A DNA stretch of 64,000 bases, taken from the NCBI RefSeq assembly GCF_019430945.1, contig NZ_JAHYCB010000005.1, positions 434,001 through 498,000 of the forward strand. The letters are read 5' to 3'. This stretch comes from Neorhizobium populisoli (GTDB lineage Bacteria; Pseudomonadota; Alphaproteobacteria; Rhizobiales; Rhizobiaceae). A model generated the notes under the pieces. That model made no database searches and was not told the DNA's origin. It saw only the letters and a list, made by a program, of their open reading frames with translations. Of this stretch, positions 18,617-28,588 are shown in pieces; the first letter of the stretch is position 1, and each line of letters starts with the position of its first letter. The position numbers were made by a program, and so were the translations under genes.

Positions 18617-19891
18617 TTAAAGCGAATTGCGAACCATCGCATCCAGCCGGGCGGAAAGCGCTGCCCGGTCGAGAGCGAAATTGCGCTCCACCCAGAAATC
18701 CTCGAGTAGCTTCAGGATTTCCCCCACCCGTTTTCCCGCCGGCACGCCGGCTGAAACGATGTCGGCACCGCTGAGCGGAAAGACCGGCTTCGAATATCCC
18801 TCGGCACGCTTCAATAGCACGGAAAACCGCGCCGATTTCCGCATCGCGATCGGATCGCCGTCAGCGCCGCCGCGCGCGCCGGCAAGCGCGATCTTCAGCC
18901 GCATGACCATGCCGGCCGGTCCGTGCCGGTAAAGCAGCCGGTCGAAGCCGACATCGGTCACCTCATCTGGCAGGCTCGGTGTCGCGGCCCATCCCGCCAT
19001 TTGCCCCGTCTCGGCATTCGACATCCGTAGACGTTTCGCCATGGCATCGATACGTGCTGCATCCGGCGGCACGATCGATGCCAGCCGCAGCATCGGATCG
19101 GGCTTCCAGCCAAGCGCCTGCTCAGCGGCAACCAGTCCGTGAATGGCGTCGATGCCCCATTTTTCCGTCTCGGGCAGAATTTCTGTCAGCACGCCGACCT
19201 GACGCATCCAGAGCAGCGCGCGAGACGGATCAGGAGCGGAAAGCAGCTTCTTCGTCTCAGCCCAGATACGCTCGGCCGAAAGGGTCGAAAGCTTCTCCTT
19301 GGCCCGCGCCGAAGCCCGCAATCCGTCGGCATCCGGCCGGCCGACACCGTAATAGGCAAAGAACCGGAAAAACCGCAGGATGCGCAGATAATCCTCCGCA
19401 ATCCGCTGAGATGCATCACCGATGAAACGGACCGTGCGGCTCTCGATATCCGGAAGACCTTCAACGAGGTCGATGACCGCGCCATCCTTGTCGGCATAAA
19501 GCGCATTGATCGTCAGGTCACGCCGTTCGGCATCCGCCTGCCAGTCCGTGCCGAAGGCGACCTTGGCATGCCGGCCGTCCGTCTCGATATCGCGGCGAAG
19601 CGTCGTCACCTCGAAAGGATGGCCGTCGATCACCAACGTCACCGTGCCATGCTCGATCCCCGTCGGCACGGCCTTGATGCCAGCCGCGTTGGCCCGCTCC
19701 ACCACCTTTTGCGGCAGAAGCGTCGTCGCGATGTCCACGTCGGCAACCGGCAATCCCATCAGCGCATTGCGCACCGCGCCGCCTGCCACCCGCGCCTCGC
19801 CGCCATCGGCATTCAGGAGCGCCAGCACGCGCGTCAATGCCGGGTCCTGAAACCAGGCTTCGCCGGCAACGCTTTTCGGGGTGGCAGTCAT
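18617..19891 (-). CDS. CCA tRNA nucleotidyltransferase / poly(A) polymerase family
   Basis: A 424-residue class II nucleotidyltransferase. GGAVRNALMG is the nucleotide-binding signature and ADVDIATTL supplies the catalytic Asp-x-Asp; RRDLTINALYAD and RIAEDYLRILRFFRFFA are the following conserved blocks. It adds or repairs CCA at tRNA 3' ends, or acts as a poly(A) polymerase; the single-gene alphaproteobacterial version is usually called the CCA-adding enzyme. Its ATG overlaps the stop of the upstream NUDIX gene by 4 bases, the last of a three-gene coupled set. Confidence 0.9.
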   Translation of the reverse strand: MTATPKSVAGEAWFQDPALTRVLALLNADGGEARVAGGAVRNALMGLPVADVDIATTLLPQKVVERANAAGIKAVPTGIEHGTVTLVIDGHPFEVTTLRRDIETDGRHAKVAFGTDWQADAERRDLTINALYADKDGAVIDLVEGLPDIESRTVRFIGDASQRIAEDYLRILRFFRFFAYYGVGRPDADGLRASARAKEKLSTLSAERIWAETKKLLSAPDPSRALLWMRQVGVLTEILPETEKWGIDAIHGLVAAEQALGWKPDPMLRLASIVPPDAARIDAMAKRLRMSNAETGQMAGWAATPSLPDEVTDVGFDRLLYRHGPAGMVMRLKIALAGARGGADGDPIAMRKSARFSVLLKRAEGYSKPVFPLSGADIVSAGVPAGKRVGEILKLLEDFWVERNFALDRAALSARLDAMVRNSL

Positions 19892-20541
19892 GCATAAAGC
19901 CTTTCATAAATCGTCCGCAGAATGCCTGCGGTAATGCCCCAGATATTCCGCTCCTCATAGGGCATCAGGTAGAAATGCCGCTCTGTGCCATTCCACTCGC
20001 GGCTGCCGCGTTGATGGTTCGCCTCGTTCATCAGGAAGGACAGCGGCACTTCGAAAACGTCGTCCACCTCGGTCGGATTGAGCTTCAGCGAGAAGCCACG
20101 CTTCACCACCGAAAGCACCGGCGTGATGCGAAAACCGGTCGCCGCATAATAGGTCGGCAACCGCGCCAGCGTCTCGACATAGGAACGGTCGAGACCGATC
20201 TCTTCCTCCGCTTCACGTAACGCCGCCTGCTCCGGCGAGGTGTCTTCCGGATCGATGCCGCCGCCCGGAAAGGCGATCTGGCCGGAATGTTTCCGTAACG
20301 TCGCCGTACGTTGAGTCAGGATGATCTTGGCATCGTTGCCGTCATCAACGACCGGCACCAATACCGCTGCATCGCGAAGCTTCAGCCCGGCAGCAAGATC
20401 GACCAGTGTCGGGTTGAGCACATGGTCGCCGTGGTCGCGCCAAGCATGGTCGATCGGCCCGCCATTCTGATGGAGCGCCCGGCGGCGAAAATCGCCCGCG
20501 GAATAAAGCGGAAAATCGGTCGATTGGGCTAAGTCATTCAT
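19888..20541 (-). CDS. NUDIX hydrolase, CoA pyrophosphatase type
   Basis: A 217-residue hydrolase with a full Nudix box, GGIDPEDTSPEQAALREAEEEIGL (quoted here only as position ~92-116; key residues are REAEEEIGL). The preceding AAVLVPVVDDG and LRKHSGQIAFPGG segments match the CoA-diphosphatase (NudL/YeaB) subgroup. It overlaps both neighbours by 4 bases (DUF1285 upstream, CCA enzyme downstream), an arrangement often seen in rhizobia. Confidence 0.88.
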   Translation of the reverse strand: MNDLAQSTDFPLYSAGDFRRRALHQNGGPIDHAWRDHGDHVLNPTLVDLAAGLKLRDAAVLVPVVDDGNDAKIILTQRTATLRKHSGQIAFPGGGIDPEDTSPEQAALREAEEEIGLDRSYVETLARLPTYYAATGFRITPVLSVVKRGFSLKLNPTEVDDVFEVPLSFLMNEANHQRGSREWNGTERHFYLMPYEERNIWGITAGILRTIYERLYA

Positions 20542-21161
20542 TGGGAAAGCGCTTCCAGTTCTGCTGCCGGCATGACCGGAAACACTTCACCGCCCGAGCG
20601 GACGGAAAACATCGGCACATCGTCTATCACGACAGTCTCGCCGAGTTCCACGAGATCATACATCACGGCGCGCGAGACCAGTGCCTCCAACCTGCCGCGA
20701 ATGAGGAGATAGGGTTTCAGCTCGCGGTTCTCGCCGGCGATCTCGAAACGCAAGGGATGCTCGGGGCCAGCTTCCACCACGTCACCGACATTTGTCCTGA
20801 ACGTGAGGACCTGAGCCGCTTCACGCTCCGTCACCTGCATCTCGACAGCAAGAAACGGCGCATCCACGACGCGGATGCCGACTTTTTCCACAGGTGTTAC
20901 GAGATAGGTCTTGCCGTCCTCATCCCTGCGTAGAACGGTCGAGAACAGCCGCACCAGCGGAGCCCGGCCGATCGGCGTGCCCATGTAAAACCATGTGCCG
21001 TCGGCCCGAATTTCCATGTCGATATCGCCGCAGAACGGCGGATTCCACTTCTCGACGGGCGGCAAACCGCGCTTTCCCGCCCCCGTCTGCTCGGACGCAC
21101 GGGAAATCAGGGCTGCGAGCCCTGCTGCATCGGATGCGGAATTAATCGTTTGCGCCGCCAT
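20538..21161 (-). CDS. DUF1285 protein
   Basis: A 207-residue soluble protein. The central block PPVEKWNPPFCGDIDMEI followed by WFYMGTPIGRAPLVRLFSTV is the DUF1285 signature. The later part is beta-rich. It is the first gene of the reverse-strand trio DUF1285-NUDIX-CCA, all joined by ATGA overlaps, suggesting coordinated expression. The biochemical role is unknown; the link to CCA addition is contextual only. Confidence 0.85.
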   Translation of the reverse strand: MAAQTINSASDAAGLAALISRASEQTGAGKRGLPPVEKWNPPFCGDIDMEIRADGTWFYMGTPIGRAPLVRLFSTVLRRDEDGKTYLVTPVEKVGIRVVDAPFLAVEMQVTEREAAQVLTFRTNVGDVVEAGPEHPLRFEIAGENRELKPYLLIRGRLEALVSRAVMYDLVELGETVVIDDVPMFSVRSGGEVFPVMPAAELEALSQ

Positions 21162-21370
21162 CTTTCAGTCCCGGTTGACCCGTAATCCATGGGAAAGGCA
21201 ATTGTTCCTCACGAGATAGTCATTCGAAACGTGCTTGTCAGCCATATTTCGGGGAATAAGTTCGATGGGATAAAGCGAGGTGCTGCAATGCGGCGATTCG
21301 CTGCCGGACAATGGAAGCCCGGTTTGAAGCCTGCCGGTTCTGGATGCCAAACGGGATGATGGAGAACGAC

Positions 21371-22384
21371 ATGGGCATGATGAATTCCACCGAAAACGTC
21401 CTCGATGAGAAAGCCATCATCGCCTCTGCCGAAAAGGCCCTTTCCGACATCGCCAGCATCCGCACCGAAATCGCCAAGGTGATCTTCGGTCAGGAGCAGG
21501 TTGTCGAGAACACGCTTCTCGCCGTCCTCTCCGGCGGCCATGCGCTGCTCGTCGGCGTCCCGGGCCTCGCCAAGACCAAGCTGGTGACCACGCTCGGCAC
21601 CGTGCTTGGCCTCGATTCCAATCGTATCCAGTTCACGCCGGACCTGATGCCGTCCGATATCCTTGGCTCCGAAGTCATGGATACCGACGAAGCCGGCCGC
21701 CGCTCGTTCCGCTTCATCAAGGGCCCGATCTTCGGCCAGCTGCTGATGGCCGACGAAATCAACCGTGCCTCGCCGCGCACGCAGTCGGCGCTTCTGCAGT
21801 CCATGCAGGAATATCACATCACCGTCGCCGGCCGGCGTTACGACCTGCCCGCGCCCTTCCACGTTCTGGCAACCCAGAACCCGCTGGAGCAGGAAGGCAC
21901 CTACCCTCTCCCCGAAGCGCAGCTCGACCGCTTCCTGCTGCAGGTCGATGTTCTTTACCCGGACCTTGCCGCCGAGCGTCAGATTCTGCTCGACACGACC
22001 GGTGTTTCGGAAGCCAAGGCCAGCCGCGTGATCGATTCCGCCCGCCTGCAGGAAATCCAGACCCTGATCCGCCAAATGCCTGTCAGCGATAAAGTGGTAG
22101 ATGCGATCCTCTCGCTCGTCCGCTCCGCCCGCCCCGGCCATGGCAATGCCAATACCGACAAGAACGTCGCCTGGGGTCCAGGCCCCCGCGCCGGCCAGTC
22201 GCTGATGCTGACGGCCCGCGCCCGCGCGCTTTACGAAGGCCGTCTCGCCCCGTCGCTGGACGACGTCTATGCGTTGGCGGAACCAGTTCTCGAGCACCGC
22301 ATGGCGCTCACCTTCGCGGCCCGTGCCGAAGGCATGTCGGTGCGCGACGTCATTGCCGGCCTGGTAAAGCAGGCTCGCGGCTAA
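21371..22384 (+). CDS. MoxR-family AAA+ ATPase
   Basis: A 337-residue AAA+ protein. The Walker A variant is GVPGLAKT, Walker B LLMADEINRASPRTQSALLQ, sensor 1 LATQNPLEQEGTYPLPEAQLDRFL and sensor 2 region near RARALYEGR. MoxR ATPases act as chaperones for metal insertion or complex maturation with DUF58/VWA partners. ATG 21371 was chosen (GGAG 6 bases upstream); the frame is open from 21311. It is the first gene of a four-gene operon running to 28584. Confidence 0.93.
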   Translation: MGMMNSTENVLDEKAIIASAEKALSDIASIRTEIAKVIFGQEQVVENTLLAVLSGGHALLVGVPGLAKTKLVTTLGTVLGLDSNRIQFTPDLMPSDILGSEVMDTDEAGRRSFRFIKGPIFGQLLMADEINRASPRTQSALLQSMQEYHITVAGRRYDLPAPFHVLATQNPLEQEGTYPLPEAQLDRFLLQVDVLYPDLAAERQILLDTTGVSEAKASRVIDSARLQEIQTLIRQMPVSDKVVDAILSLVRSARPGHGNANTDKNVAWGPGPRAGQSLMLTARARALYEGRLAPSLDDVYALAEPVLEHRMALTFAARAEGMSVRDVIAGLVKQARG

Positions 22385-22419
22385 AGAGCTGCCAATCAAA
22401 AGGCTAGAAAGGTACCTGC

Positions 22420-23355
22420 GTGGCATCCATCGGCCAAACCGTCGAGCAGACACCCAGCAGCGAAGTCCTCTTCCGCGCCCAGGCCCGCGCAGCGCTTGTG
22501 CCGGATTGCATGGTGGAAGCCAAGCGCATCGCCAACACGGTGATCGCCGGCTGGCACGGCCGCCGCAAGCGCGGCATGGGTGAGAACTTCTGGCAATTCC
22601 GTCCTTATGCGGAAGGCGAAAGCCTGTCGCGCATCGACTGGCGCCGCTCTGCCCGCGACGACCATACCTATGTCCGCGACCGGGAATGGGAGGCTGCCCA
22701 CACTGTCTGGCTCTGGGCCGACATGTCGCCTTCGATGATGTACAAATCGACGTTCGCGATGGTTTCCAAGGAAAGCCGAGCCCTCGTCCTCATGCTGGCG
22801 CTTGCCGAAATCCTCGCCCGCTCCGGCGAACGCATCGGCTGCCCCGGCATCATGGAACCGGTTTCCGCCCGTAACGCCGCCGAACGGCTGGCCGCCGCCA
22901 TCATGCATGCACCGCTGACGACTGGCCTGCCGGACACCGCAATGATACGCGGCCAGAGCGATATCGTGCTGATCGGCGATTTCCTCGACGATGCCGACCG
23001 GGTTATGGATCGCATCACGCCGCTCGGCCGTCGCGGCCTTCGTGGCCACGTGGTCGAGATTGCCGATCCGGCTGAAGAGACCTTCCCCTATTCCGGCCGC
23101 ACCGAGTTTACCGATCCGGAAACCGGCGAAAAACTCGTCTCCGGCCGCGCCGAAACGATCCGCGAGGATTACCAGCGCGCCTATCTCGCCCGCCGCGATG
23201 CGCTGGGCGAAGGTTTGCGTCGCCTCGGCTGGAGTTTCGTCTTCCATCGTACCGACAACCTCGCCTCCGAAGCGCTGGTCGCTGTCCACGGCTATCTGTC
23301 CGGCATGCCGGCGCCGAAGCCCGGATCACGCGCTCAGGAAGGCGGCCTGGCATGA
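22420..23355 (+). CDS. DUF58 protein
   Basis: A 311-residue protein starting with GTG 22420. The signature GRRKRGMGENFWQFRPYAEGESLSRIDWRRSARDD occupies residues ~47-81 (key part RPYAEGESLSRIDWRRSA), followed by a VWA-like fold with WADMSPSMMYKS. DUF58 proteins pair with MoxR ATPases. Its stop overlaps the start of the next gene by 4 bases, showing translational coupling. Confidence 0.92.
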   Translation: MASIGQTVEQTPSSEVLFRAQARAALVPDCMVEAKRIANTVIAGWHGRRKRGMGENFWQFRPYAEGESLSRIDWRRSARDDHTYVRDREWEAAHTVWLWADMSPSMMYKSTFAMVSKESRALVLMLALAEILARSGERIGCPGIMEPVSARNAAERLAAAIMHAPLTTGLPDTAMIRGQSDIVLIGDFLDDADRVMDRITPLGRRGLRGHVVEIADPAEETFPYSGRTEFTDPETGEKLVSGRAETIREDYQRAYLARRDALGEGLRRLGWSFVFHRTDNLASEALVAVHGYLSGMPAPKPGSRAQEGGLA

Positions 23356-26216
23356 TGAGCGCTCTCGCCTTCACCTATCCCGCCATCCTTTTCGGCCTGA
23401 TCGCCCTGCCGATCATCTGGTGGCTGCTGCGGCTCACCCCGCCGCGCCCACGTACCGAGGTCTTCCCGCCGCTGAAAATCCTGGCGACCGTGCTGAAGCG
23501 CGAGGAGACACCTTCGCAAAGCCCCTGGTGGCTGACGCTGCTGCGCATGCTGCTCGCCGCCGCCGTGATCTTCGCGATCGCCGATCCGGTGATGAACCCG
23601 CGCGCCAATTCGCTGAATGCCGGCGGTCCATTGGTTCTCGTCGTCGACAACGGCTGGGCGACCGCCGCCGATTGGGAACGCCGCGTCCAGACCGCCAACC
23701 TGCTGATCGATGACGCCGAGAGCGCCGACGTGCCGGTCTCGATCACCTTTACCGCCGACCCCAGCCACGAGGCCGTGCCCGGCACGGCCGCCGCCGCCCG
23801 CGAAAAGCTGACTGCCGCCAAACCGAAGCCGCTAGTGCCGGACCGCGCCCGCGCGGCTGAAGCCGTCAGCGAGGCCATGAACGGCACCCGCCCCGGCACA
23901 CTCGCCATCCTCTCCGACGGCATCGCCGCACCGGACGATAACGAAGCCCTTTCCGCTCTCGCAGGCCTTTCGCCTGCGGATATGCGGCTGATCCAGGGCG
24001 ATGGCACAAGTGCCGTCGCGATCACCGACGCGGTCAACAACGCCGGCGCCATGTCCGTCACCGCCACCCGCCTTTCAACCGGCGGACAGCAGCAATTCGC
24101 TGTCAATGCACTCGATACGCAGGGCCGCTCGCTCGCCTCCGGCGCGTTCGAGTTCGCGCCGGGTGCCGCCACAGCGACCGCCGAAATCACCTCGCCATTC
24201 GAACTGCGCAATGATTTCGCCCGTCTGAATATCGATGGCCTTGCTACTGCCGGTGCCGCGCATCTGCTCGACGATGGCTTCAAGCGCCGCCGCATCGCTC
24301 TGATCGCCGGCGAAAGCGGCAGCGACTTCCAGCCGCTTCTGCAGCCGCTCTACTACATCAGCCGCGCGCTCTCCCCGTTCGCCGACATCATCCAGCCGAA
24401 CACCGCCGATCTCGCGGTCTCGATCCCGCAGATCCTCGAAGGCAATCCGTCCGCCATCATCATGGCCGATGTCGGCCGCCTGCCGGCCGAGACCTATGCG
24501 CCATTGCAGCAATGGATTGCCCGCGGCGGCACGCTGATCCGTTTCGCCGGCCCGCGCCTTGCCGCGGCCCCCGCTGACGACCCGCTCGTGCCGGTCATCC
24601 TGCGCCAAGGCGAACGTGCGCTCGGCGGCGCCATGTCCTGGTCCGAACCGCAATCACTGGCGAACTTCCCGGGCTTCGGCCCCTTTGCCGGCATGCCGCG
24701 CGCCGAAGACATCACCGTAACCCGCCAGGTTCTCGCAGAACCGACCCCGGATCTCGCCGAGCGCACCTGGGCAAGCCTTGCAGATGGCACGCCGCTGGTG
24801 ACCGAAAAGGAAGTCGAAGCCGGTCGTATCGTGCTATTCCATACCAGCGCCGAGGCGACCTGGTCGAACCTGCCGCTATCGGGCAATTTCGTCGAAATGC
24901 TCCGTCGCCTTGTGCAGCTTGCCCGCGCCGGTGGTGCGGTCACCTCCGGCCCTGCTGCCGATGGCGCCGCCGCGACGCTTGCACCCTATCGCCTGCTGAC
25001 GGCCGATGGCATCCTGACGACCGAAACCGGCACCGCCCGCCCGATCGCCATCGCCGCCGGTCAGACGCCGATCGCAAGCTTCGACCATCCACCCGGTCTC
25101 TACGGCACCGAGGACGGCTTTACCGCCGTCAACCTGCTGCCGCCAAAGACCGTCATCGCCCCCTTCGATGCAGCGCTGGCCGGCCGGCCGATGCTGCGGG
25201 AAGGCCTTGCGGGCGGACTGGCCGTGTCGCTCCGCCCCGCCCTCTTCGCGGCAGCCTTCGCGCTGCTGGTGCTCGACAGCCTCGTGGTGCTTTTCATGAA
25301 CGGCGCTTTCTCCCGTATTCCCGGCGGCTCCAAAGGACGTTTGGGCGGCCGCGACGCGAGCCGTGGTGCCGCGGCGGCTATCGCCGCCCTCGCCTTCGGT
25401 CTTCTGGCATTCGCGCCGGGACAAGGACAGGCGCAGGAAATCGCGCCGGGCGCAGCAACCAAGCCCGGCGACGAGCAGATCCTCGAACGGCTCGACACCA
25501 CGCACCTCGCCTATGTCCAGACCGGCGAAGCGGATGTTGACCGCATTTCCGAACAGGGCCTCGAAGGCTTGAGCCAGTTCCTGACCTACCGGACGACGCT
25601 CGAACCCGGCGCCCCTGTCGGCCTCGATATCACCAAGGACGAACTGTCCTTCTTCCCGATCATCTACTGGCCGATCTCTGCCACGGCCCCGATGCCGTCG
25701 CAGGCCGCGATCTCGCGCATCGACGCCTATATGCGCAATGGCGGCACGGTTCTGTTCGACACCCGCGACCAGTATTCCTCGCTCGATGCCGGCGGCACCA
25801 GCCCGAACAGCCAGCGCCTGCAGGCGATCCTCGCCAATATCGACATTCCACCGCTGGAGCCGACGCCGCAGGATCATGTCCTGACCCGCTCCTTCTATCT
25901 GCTCAACAATTTCCCCGGCCGCTATACCGGCAGCCCGCTCTGGGTCGAGGCCCGGCAGGACGCCCGCACCTCCGGCGCCAAGCTCACATCCTCCGGCGAC
26001 GGCGTGACGCCGCTTTTGATCACTGGCAACGACTTCGCCGGCGCCTGGGCGATCGATCAGCAAGGCGGTCCCGTCCTGCCTACGGTGCCGCCCGATGAAA
26101 TGCAGCGCGAATACGCCTACCGCTCCGGCGTCAACATCATGATGTACATGCTGACCGGCAACTATAAGGCGGATCAGGTGCATGTGCCGGCGCTGCTTGA
26201 ACGACTTGGGCAGTGA
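23352..26216 (+). CDS. BatA-like N-terminus plus DUF4159 membrane protein
   Basis: A 954-residue protein. The N-terminal ~90 residues have two membrane helices and the aerotolerance-regulator pattern FTYPAILFGLIALPIIWWLL. A long periplasm/cytosol segment (~90-640) holds VWA-like and glutamine-amidotransferase-like folds, then a TM at ~635-660 (PALFAAAFALLVLDSLVVLF). After a second helix and an AQA-type cleavage-like site near 695, the DUF4159 domain follows (LAYVQTGEADVDRISEQGL, NGGTVLFDTRDQ). It is the third gene of the MoxR operon. Role unknown; envelope stress or secretion-related chaperone assembly is a guess. Confidence 0.85.
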   Translation: MMSALAFTYPAILFGLIALPIIWWLLRLTPPRPRTEVFPPLKILATVLKREETPSQSPWWLTLLRMLLAAAVIFAIADPVMNPRANSLNAGGPLVLVVDNGWATAADWERRVQTANLLIDDAESADVPVSITFTADPSHEAVPGTAAAAREKLTAAKPKPLVPDRARAAEAVSEAMNGTRPGTLAILSDGIAAPDDNEALSALAGLSPADMRLIQGDGTSAVAITDAVNNAGAMSVTATRLSTGGQQQFAVNALDTQGRSLASGAFEFAPGAATATAEITSPFELRNDFARLNIDGLATAGAAHLLDDGFKRRRIALIAGESGSDFQPLLQPLYYISRALSPFADIIQPNTADLAVSIPQILEGNPSAIIMADVGRLPAETYAPLQQWIARGGTLIRFAGPRLAAAPADDPLVPVILRQGERALGGAMSWSEPQSLANFPGFGPFAGMPRAEDITVTRQVLAEPTPDLAERTWASLADGTPLVTEKEVEAGRIVLFHTSAEATWSNLPLSGNFVEMLRRLVQLARAGGAVTSGPAADGAAATLAPYRLLTADGILTTETGTARPIAIAAGQTPIASFDHPPGLYGTEDGFTAVNLLPPKTVIAPFDAALAGRPMLREGLAGGLAVSLRPALFAAAFALLVLDSLVVLFMNGAFSRIPGGSKGRLGGRDASRGAAAAIAALAFGLLAFAPGQGQAQEIAPGAATKPGDEQILERLDTTHLAYVQTGEADVDRISEQGLEGLSQFLTYRTTLEPGAPVGLDITKDELSFFPIIYWPISATAPMPSQAAISRIDAYMRNGGTVLFDTRDQYSSLDAGGTSPNSQRLQAILANIDIPPLEPTPQDHVLTRSFYLLNNFPGRYTGSPLWVEARQDARTSGAKLTSSGDGVTPLLITGNDFAGAWAIDQQGGPVLPTVPPDEMQREYAYRSGVNIMMYMLTGNYKADQVHVPALLERLGQ

Positions 26217-26311
26217 GGGGGATGACAATGATCTCTCACCACTCATCTGCTTCTGATTTCGTACCGTTCGTAGCCAAGAGCGTTGCCTGTTGGCAAAGCG
26301 GTGCTCCCAGC

Positions 26312-26455
26312 CAATCTCCCCCCTTGAGGGGGAGATGCCCGGCAGGGCAGAGGGGGGTGTCCAGGGCGCTCACGTCGACCGTTTCCATTCGCGGCAAGCG
26401 CCGCATACCCCCCTCTGTCACTCACGTGACATCTCCCCCTCAAGGGGGGAGATTG
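26312..26455. repeat. 144-bp inverted-repeat element (MITE/RIME-like) inside the MoxR operon
   Basis: The ends are perfect 26-bp inverted repeats: CAATCTCCCCCCTTGAGGGG continuing to GAGATG (26312-26337) and its exact complement at 26430-26455. Each end is itself a small palindrome (TCCCCCCTTGAGGGGGA). Inner arms CAGAGGGGGGTG and ATACCCCCCTCTG also pair. It carries no gene. It separates the third and fourth genes of the operon and could fold as a long hairpin in the transcript. Such elements are widespread in rhizobial intergenic regions. Confidence 0.75.
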
Positions 26456-26517
26456 TTTGGAGCATGCCGCGCCCTCTCCCGGCAAACGGCACCCTCGACC
26501 CATAGAGGGAAAACCTC

Positions 26518-28584
26518 ATGACCATCGAATTCGCCCCCTTCTTCTCCTGGCCGATCATTGCTGCACTCGGCGTGCTCGCCATCATCCTCGCCGGCCTCGC
26601 CTTCTGGCGCGGCGTGCGTGGCGCGACACTGCGCACACTGGCGCTGGCCGCCCTGCTGCTGGCGCTCGCCAACCCGACTCTGCTGCAGGAAGACCGCGAA
26701 CAGCTCTCTACCATCGTGCCTGTCGTCGTCGACCGGTCGCAGAGCCAGGATACGGCCCAGCGCAAACAGCAGACGGATCAGGCGCTCACTGAACTCAACG
26801 CGCGTTTCGCCCGTTACCCCCGTATCGAGACCCGCGTCGTCGAAGTCGCCGACGATGCGGATTCCGACACACCGTCGACCAAGCTTTTCACCGCCTTGCG
26901 TTCGGCAATTTCCGACGTTCCGCCGGCCCGGATCGGCGGCGCGATCTTCCTGACCGACGGCCAGATCCACGATCTCCCGGGCGTCAATCAGGATCTCGGC
27001 TTCAACGCCCCGGTCCATGGCCTGATCACCGGCCAGCCGAACGAATTCGACCGCCGCGTCGAAGTCGTCCGCGCCCCCCGTTTCGGCATTGTGGGCGAAG
27101 AACAGGAACTGACCCTGCGGGTCTTCGACGACGGTCGCCAAGGCGGCGGCAATGCGCAGGTGACGATCAAGATGAACGGTCAGCCGATCGCCACGCTGCA
27201 GGCCCGTCCGGGTGTCGAGACGCCGTTCTCCTTCACCGTGCCGCGCGGCGGCAACAACGTCATGGAATTTTCGGTCGCCGAGCTTCCCGGCGAAGTGACG
27301 ACCGCCAACAATCGCGCAGTACACGTCATCGACGGCATCCGCCAGAACCTGCGCGTCCTGCTCGTCTCCGGTGAACCGCATGCCGGCGAGCGCGCCTGGC
27401 GCAACCTGCTGAAATCCGATGCATCGGTCGATCTCGTCCACTTCACCATCCTGCGCCCGCCGGAAAAGCAGGACGGTACACCGATCAACGAACTGTCGCT
27501 GATCGCCTTCCCGACCCGCGAACTTTTCGTCGAGAAGATCAAGGATTTCGACCTGATCATCTTCGACCGCTACAAGCACCGTGGCGTGCTGCCGATCCTC
27601 TATTACGATTACATCGCCCAATACGTGAACAATGGCGGCGCGCTGTTGATCGCAGCCGGCCCCGAGCATGCCGGCGAGGATTCGATCGCCTCGACGCCGT
27701 TGGAACAGGTCCTGCCGGCCGCCCCGACCGGCGATATCCATAGTGCCGCCTTCTATCCGCATCTGTCGGAGGCCGGTCAGAAACACCCGGTCACCCGTGG
27801 CCTGGACGGTTCCAACCAGAACCCGCCGGCGTGGGGCCGCTGGTTCCGCACTATCGACGTCGATACGCCACAGGGCCAGACGGTGATGGAAGGCGATGGC
27901 AATCGTCCCCTCCTCGTCCTCAACCGTCAGGGCCAGGGCCGCGTCGCCATGCTGTTGTCCGACCAGGGCTGGCTCTGGGCGCGCGGCTTCGAAGGCGGCG
28001 GCCCGCATGTGTCGCTCTATCGCCGCATCGCCCACTGGCTGATGAAAGAGCCGGAACTCGAGGAAGAAGCGCTGACCGCCCGCGCCGTTGGTCGCACGCT
28101 GGAAGCGACGCGCCAGACAATCGGCGACGACCCCGGTCCTGCGACGATCAAATACCCGTCCGGCCGCTCGGAAATCGTGCCGATGACGGCAGCCGGCCCA
28201 GGGCAATACAGGCTGGAGCGTCGCACGGAGGAAACCGGGCTGTTCGAGGTCACGAACGGCGAGTTCTCGACATTGGTCCATGTCGGTGCGGTTGATGCGC
28301 CGGAATTCAAGGCGATGATTTCTACCGAGAACACGCTGAAGCCCTATGCCGACAAGACGCGCGGCCTCGTCACCCGTGTGGCATCCGGTGACAGCGTATC
28401 GCTTCCGGATATCTTGCCCGTTCGCGGCGAAGTCCGCGTCAACGATCCGGGCCGGATGGTGATCCGCCTGACCGATGAAACCGTGCTACGCGGCATCAAC
28501 ACGCTGCCGCTGTTTGCCGGTTTTGCCGGACTCGGCGTGCTTCTGCTTGCCGTCTCGGCCATGTGGTGGCGCGAGGGCCGATAA
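26518..28584 (+). CDS. Membrane protein with glutamine-amidotransferase/VWA-like region, last gene of MoxR operon
   Basis: A 688-residue protein: two N-terminal helices (WPIIAALGVLAIILAGLAF and LRTLALAALLLALANP), a VWA-like stretch with VPVVVDRSQSQD and AIFLTDGQIHDLPG, then a class I amidotransferase-like region (RVLLVSGEPHAGERAWRNLL, GGALLIAAGPEHAGEDS) and a C-terminal helix (LPLFAGFAGLGVLLLAVSAMWW). It shares layout with the upstream DUF4159 protein. It follows the inverted-repeat element by 62 bases, with AGAGGG before the ATG. Confidence 0.8.
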   Translation: MTIEFAPFFSWPIIAALGVLAIILAGLAFWRGVRGATLRTLALAALLLALANPTLLQEDREQLSTIVPVVVDRSQSQDTAQRKQQTDQALTELNARFARYPRIETRVVEVADDADSDTPSTKLFTALRSAISDVPPARIGGAIFLTDGQIHDLPGVNQDLGFNAPVHGLITGQPNEFDRRVEVVRAPRFGIVGEEQELTLRVFDDGRQGGGNAQVTIKMNGQPIATLQARPGVETPFSFTVPRGGNNVMEFSVAELPGEVTTANNRAVHVIDGIRQNLRVLLVSGEPHAGERAWRNLLKSDASVDLVHFTILRPPEKQDGTPINELSLIAFPTRELFVEKIKDFDLIIFDRYKHRGVLPILYYDYIAQYVNNGGALLIAAGPEHAGEDSIASTPLEQVLPAAPTGDIHSAAFYPHLSEAGQKHPVTRGLDGSNQNPPAWGRWFRTIDVDTPQGQTVMEGDGNRPLLVLNRQGQGRVAMLLSDQGWLWARGFEGGGPHVSLYRRIAHWLMKEPELEEEALTARAVGRTLEATRQTIGDDPGPATIKYPSGRSEIVPMTAAGPGQYRLERRTEETGLFEVTNGEFSTLVHVGAVDAPEFKAMISTENTLKPYADKTRGLVTRVASGDSVSLPDILPVRGEVRVNDPGRMVIRLTDETVLRGINTLPLFAGFAGLGVLLLAVSAMWWREGR

Positions 28585-28588
28585 TCGT

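Noticed and set aside
21209..22453. 414-codon reverse-strand frame
   Set aside because: Antisense to the MoxR ATPase gene; no family resemblance.
26440..28281. 613-codon reverse-strand frame
   Set aside because: Antisense to the 688-residue membrane protein; Arg/Gly/Asp-rich shadow.
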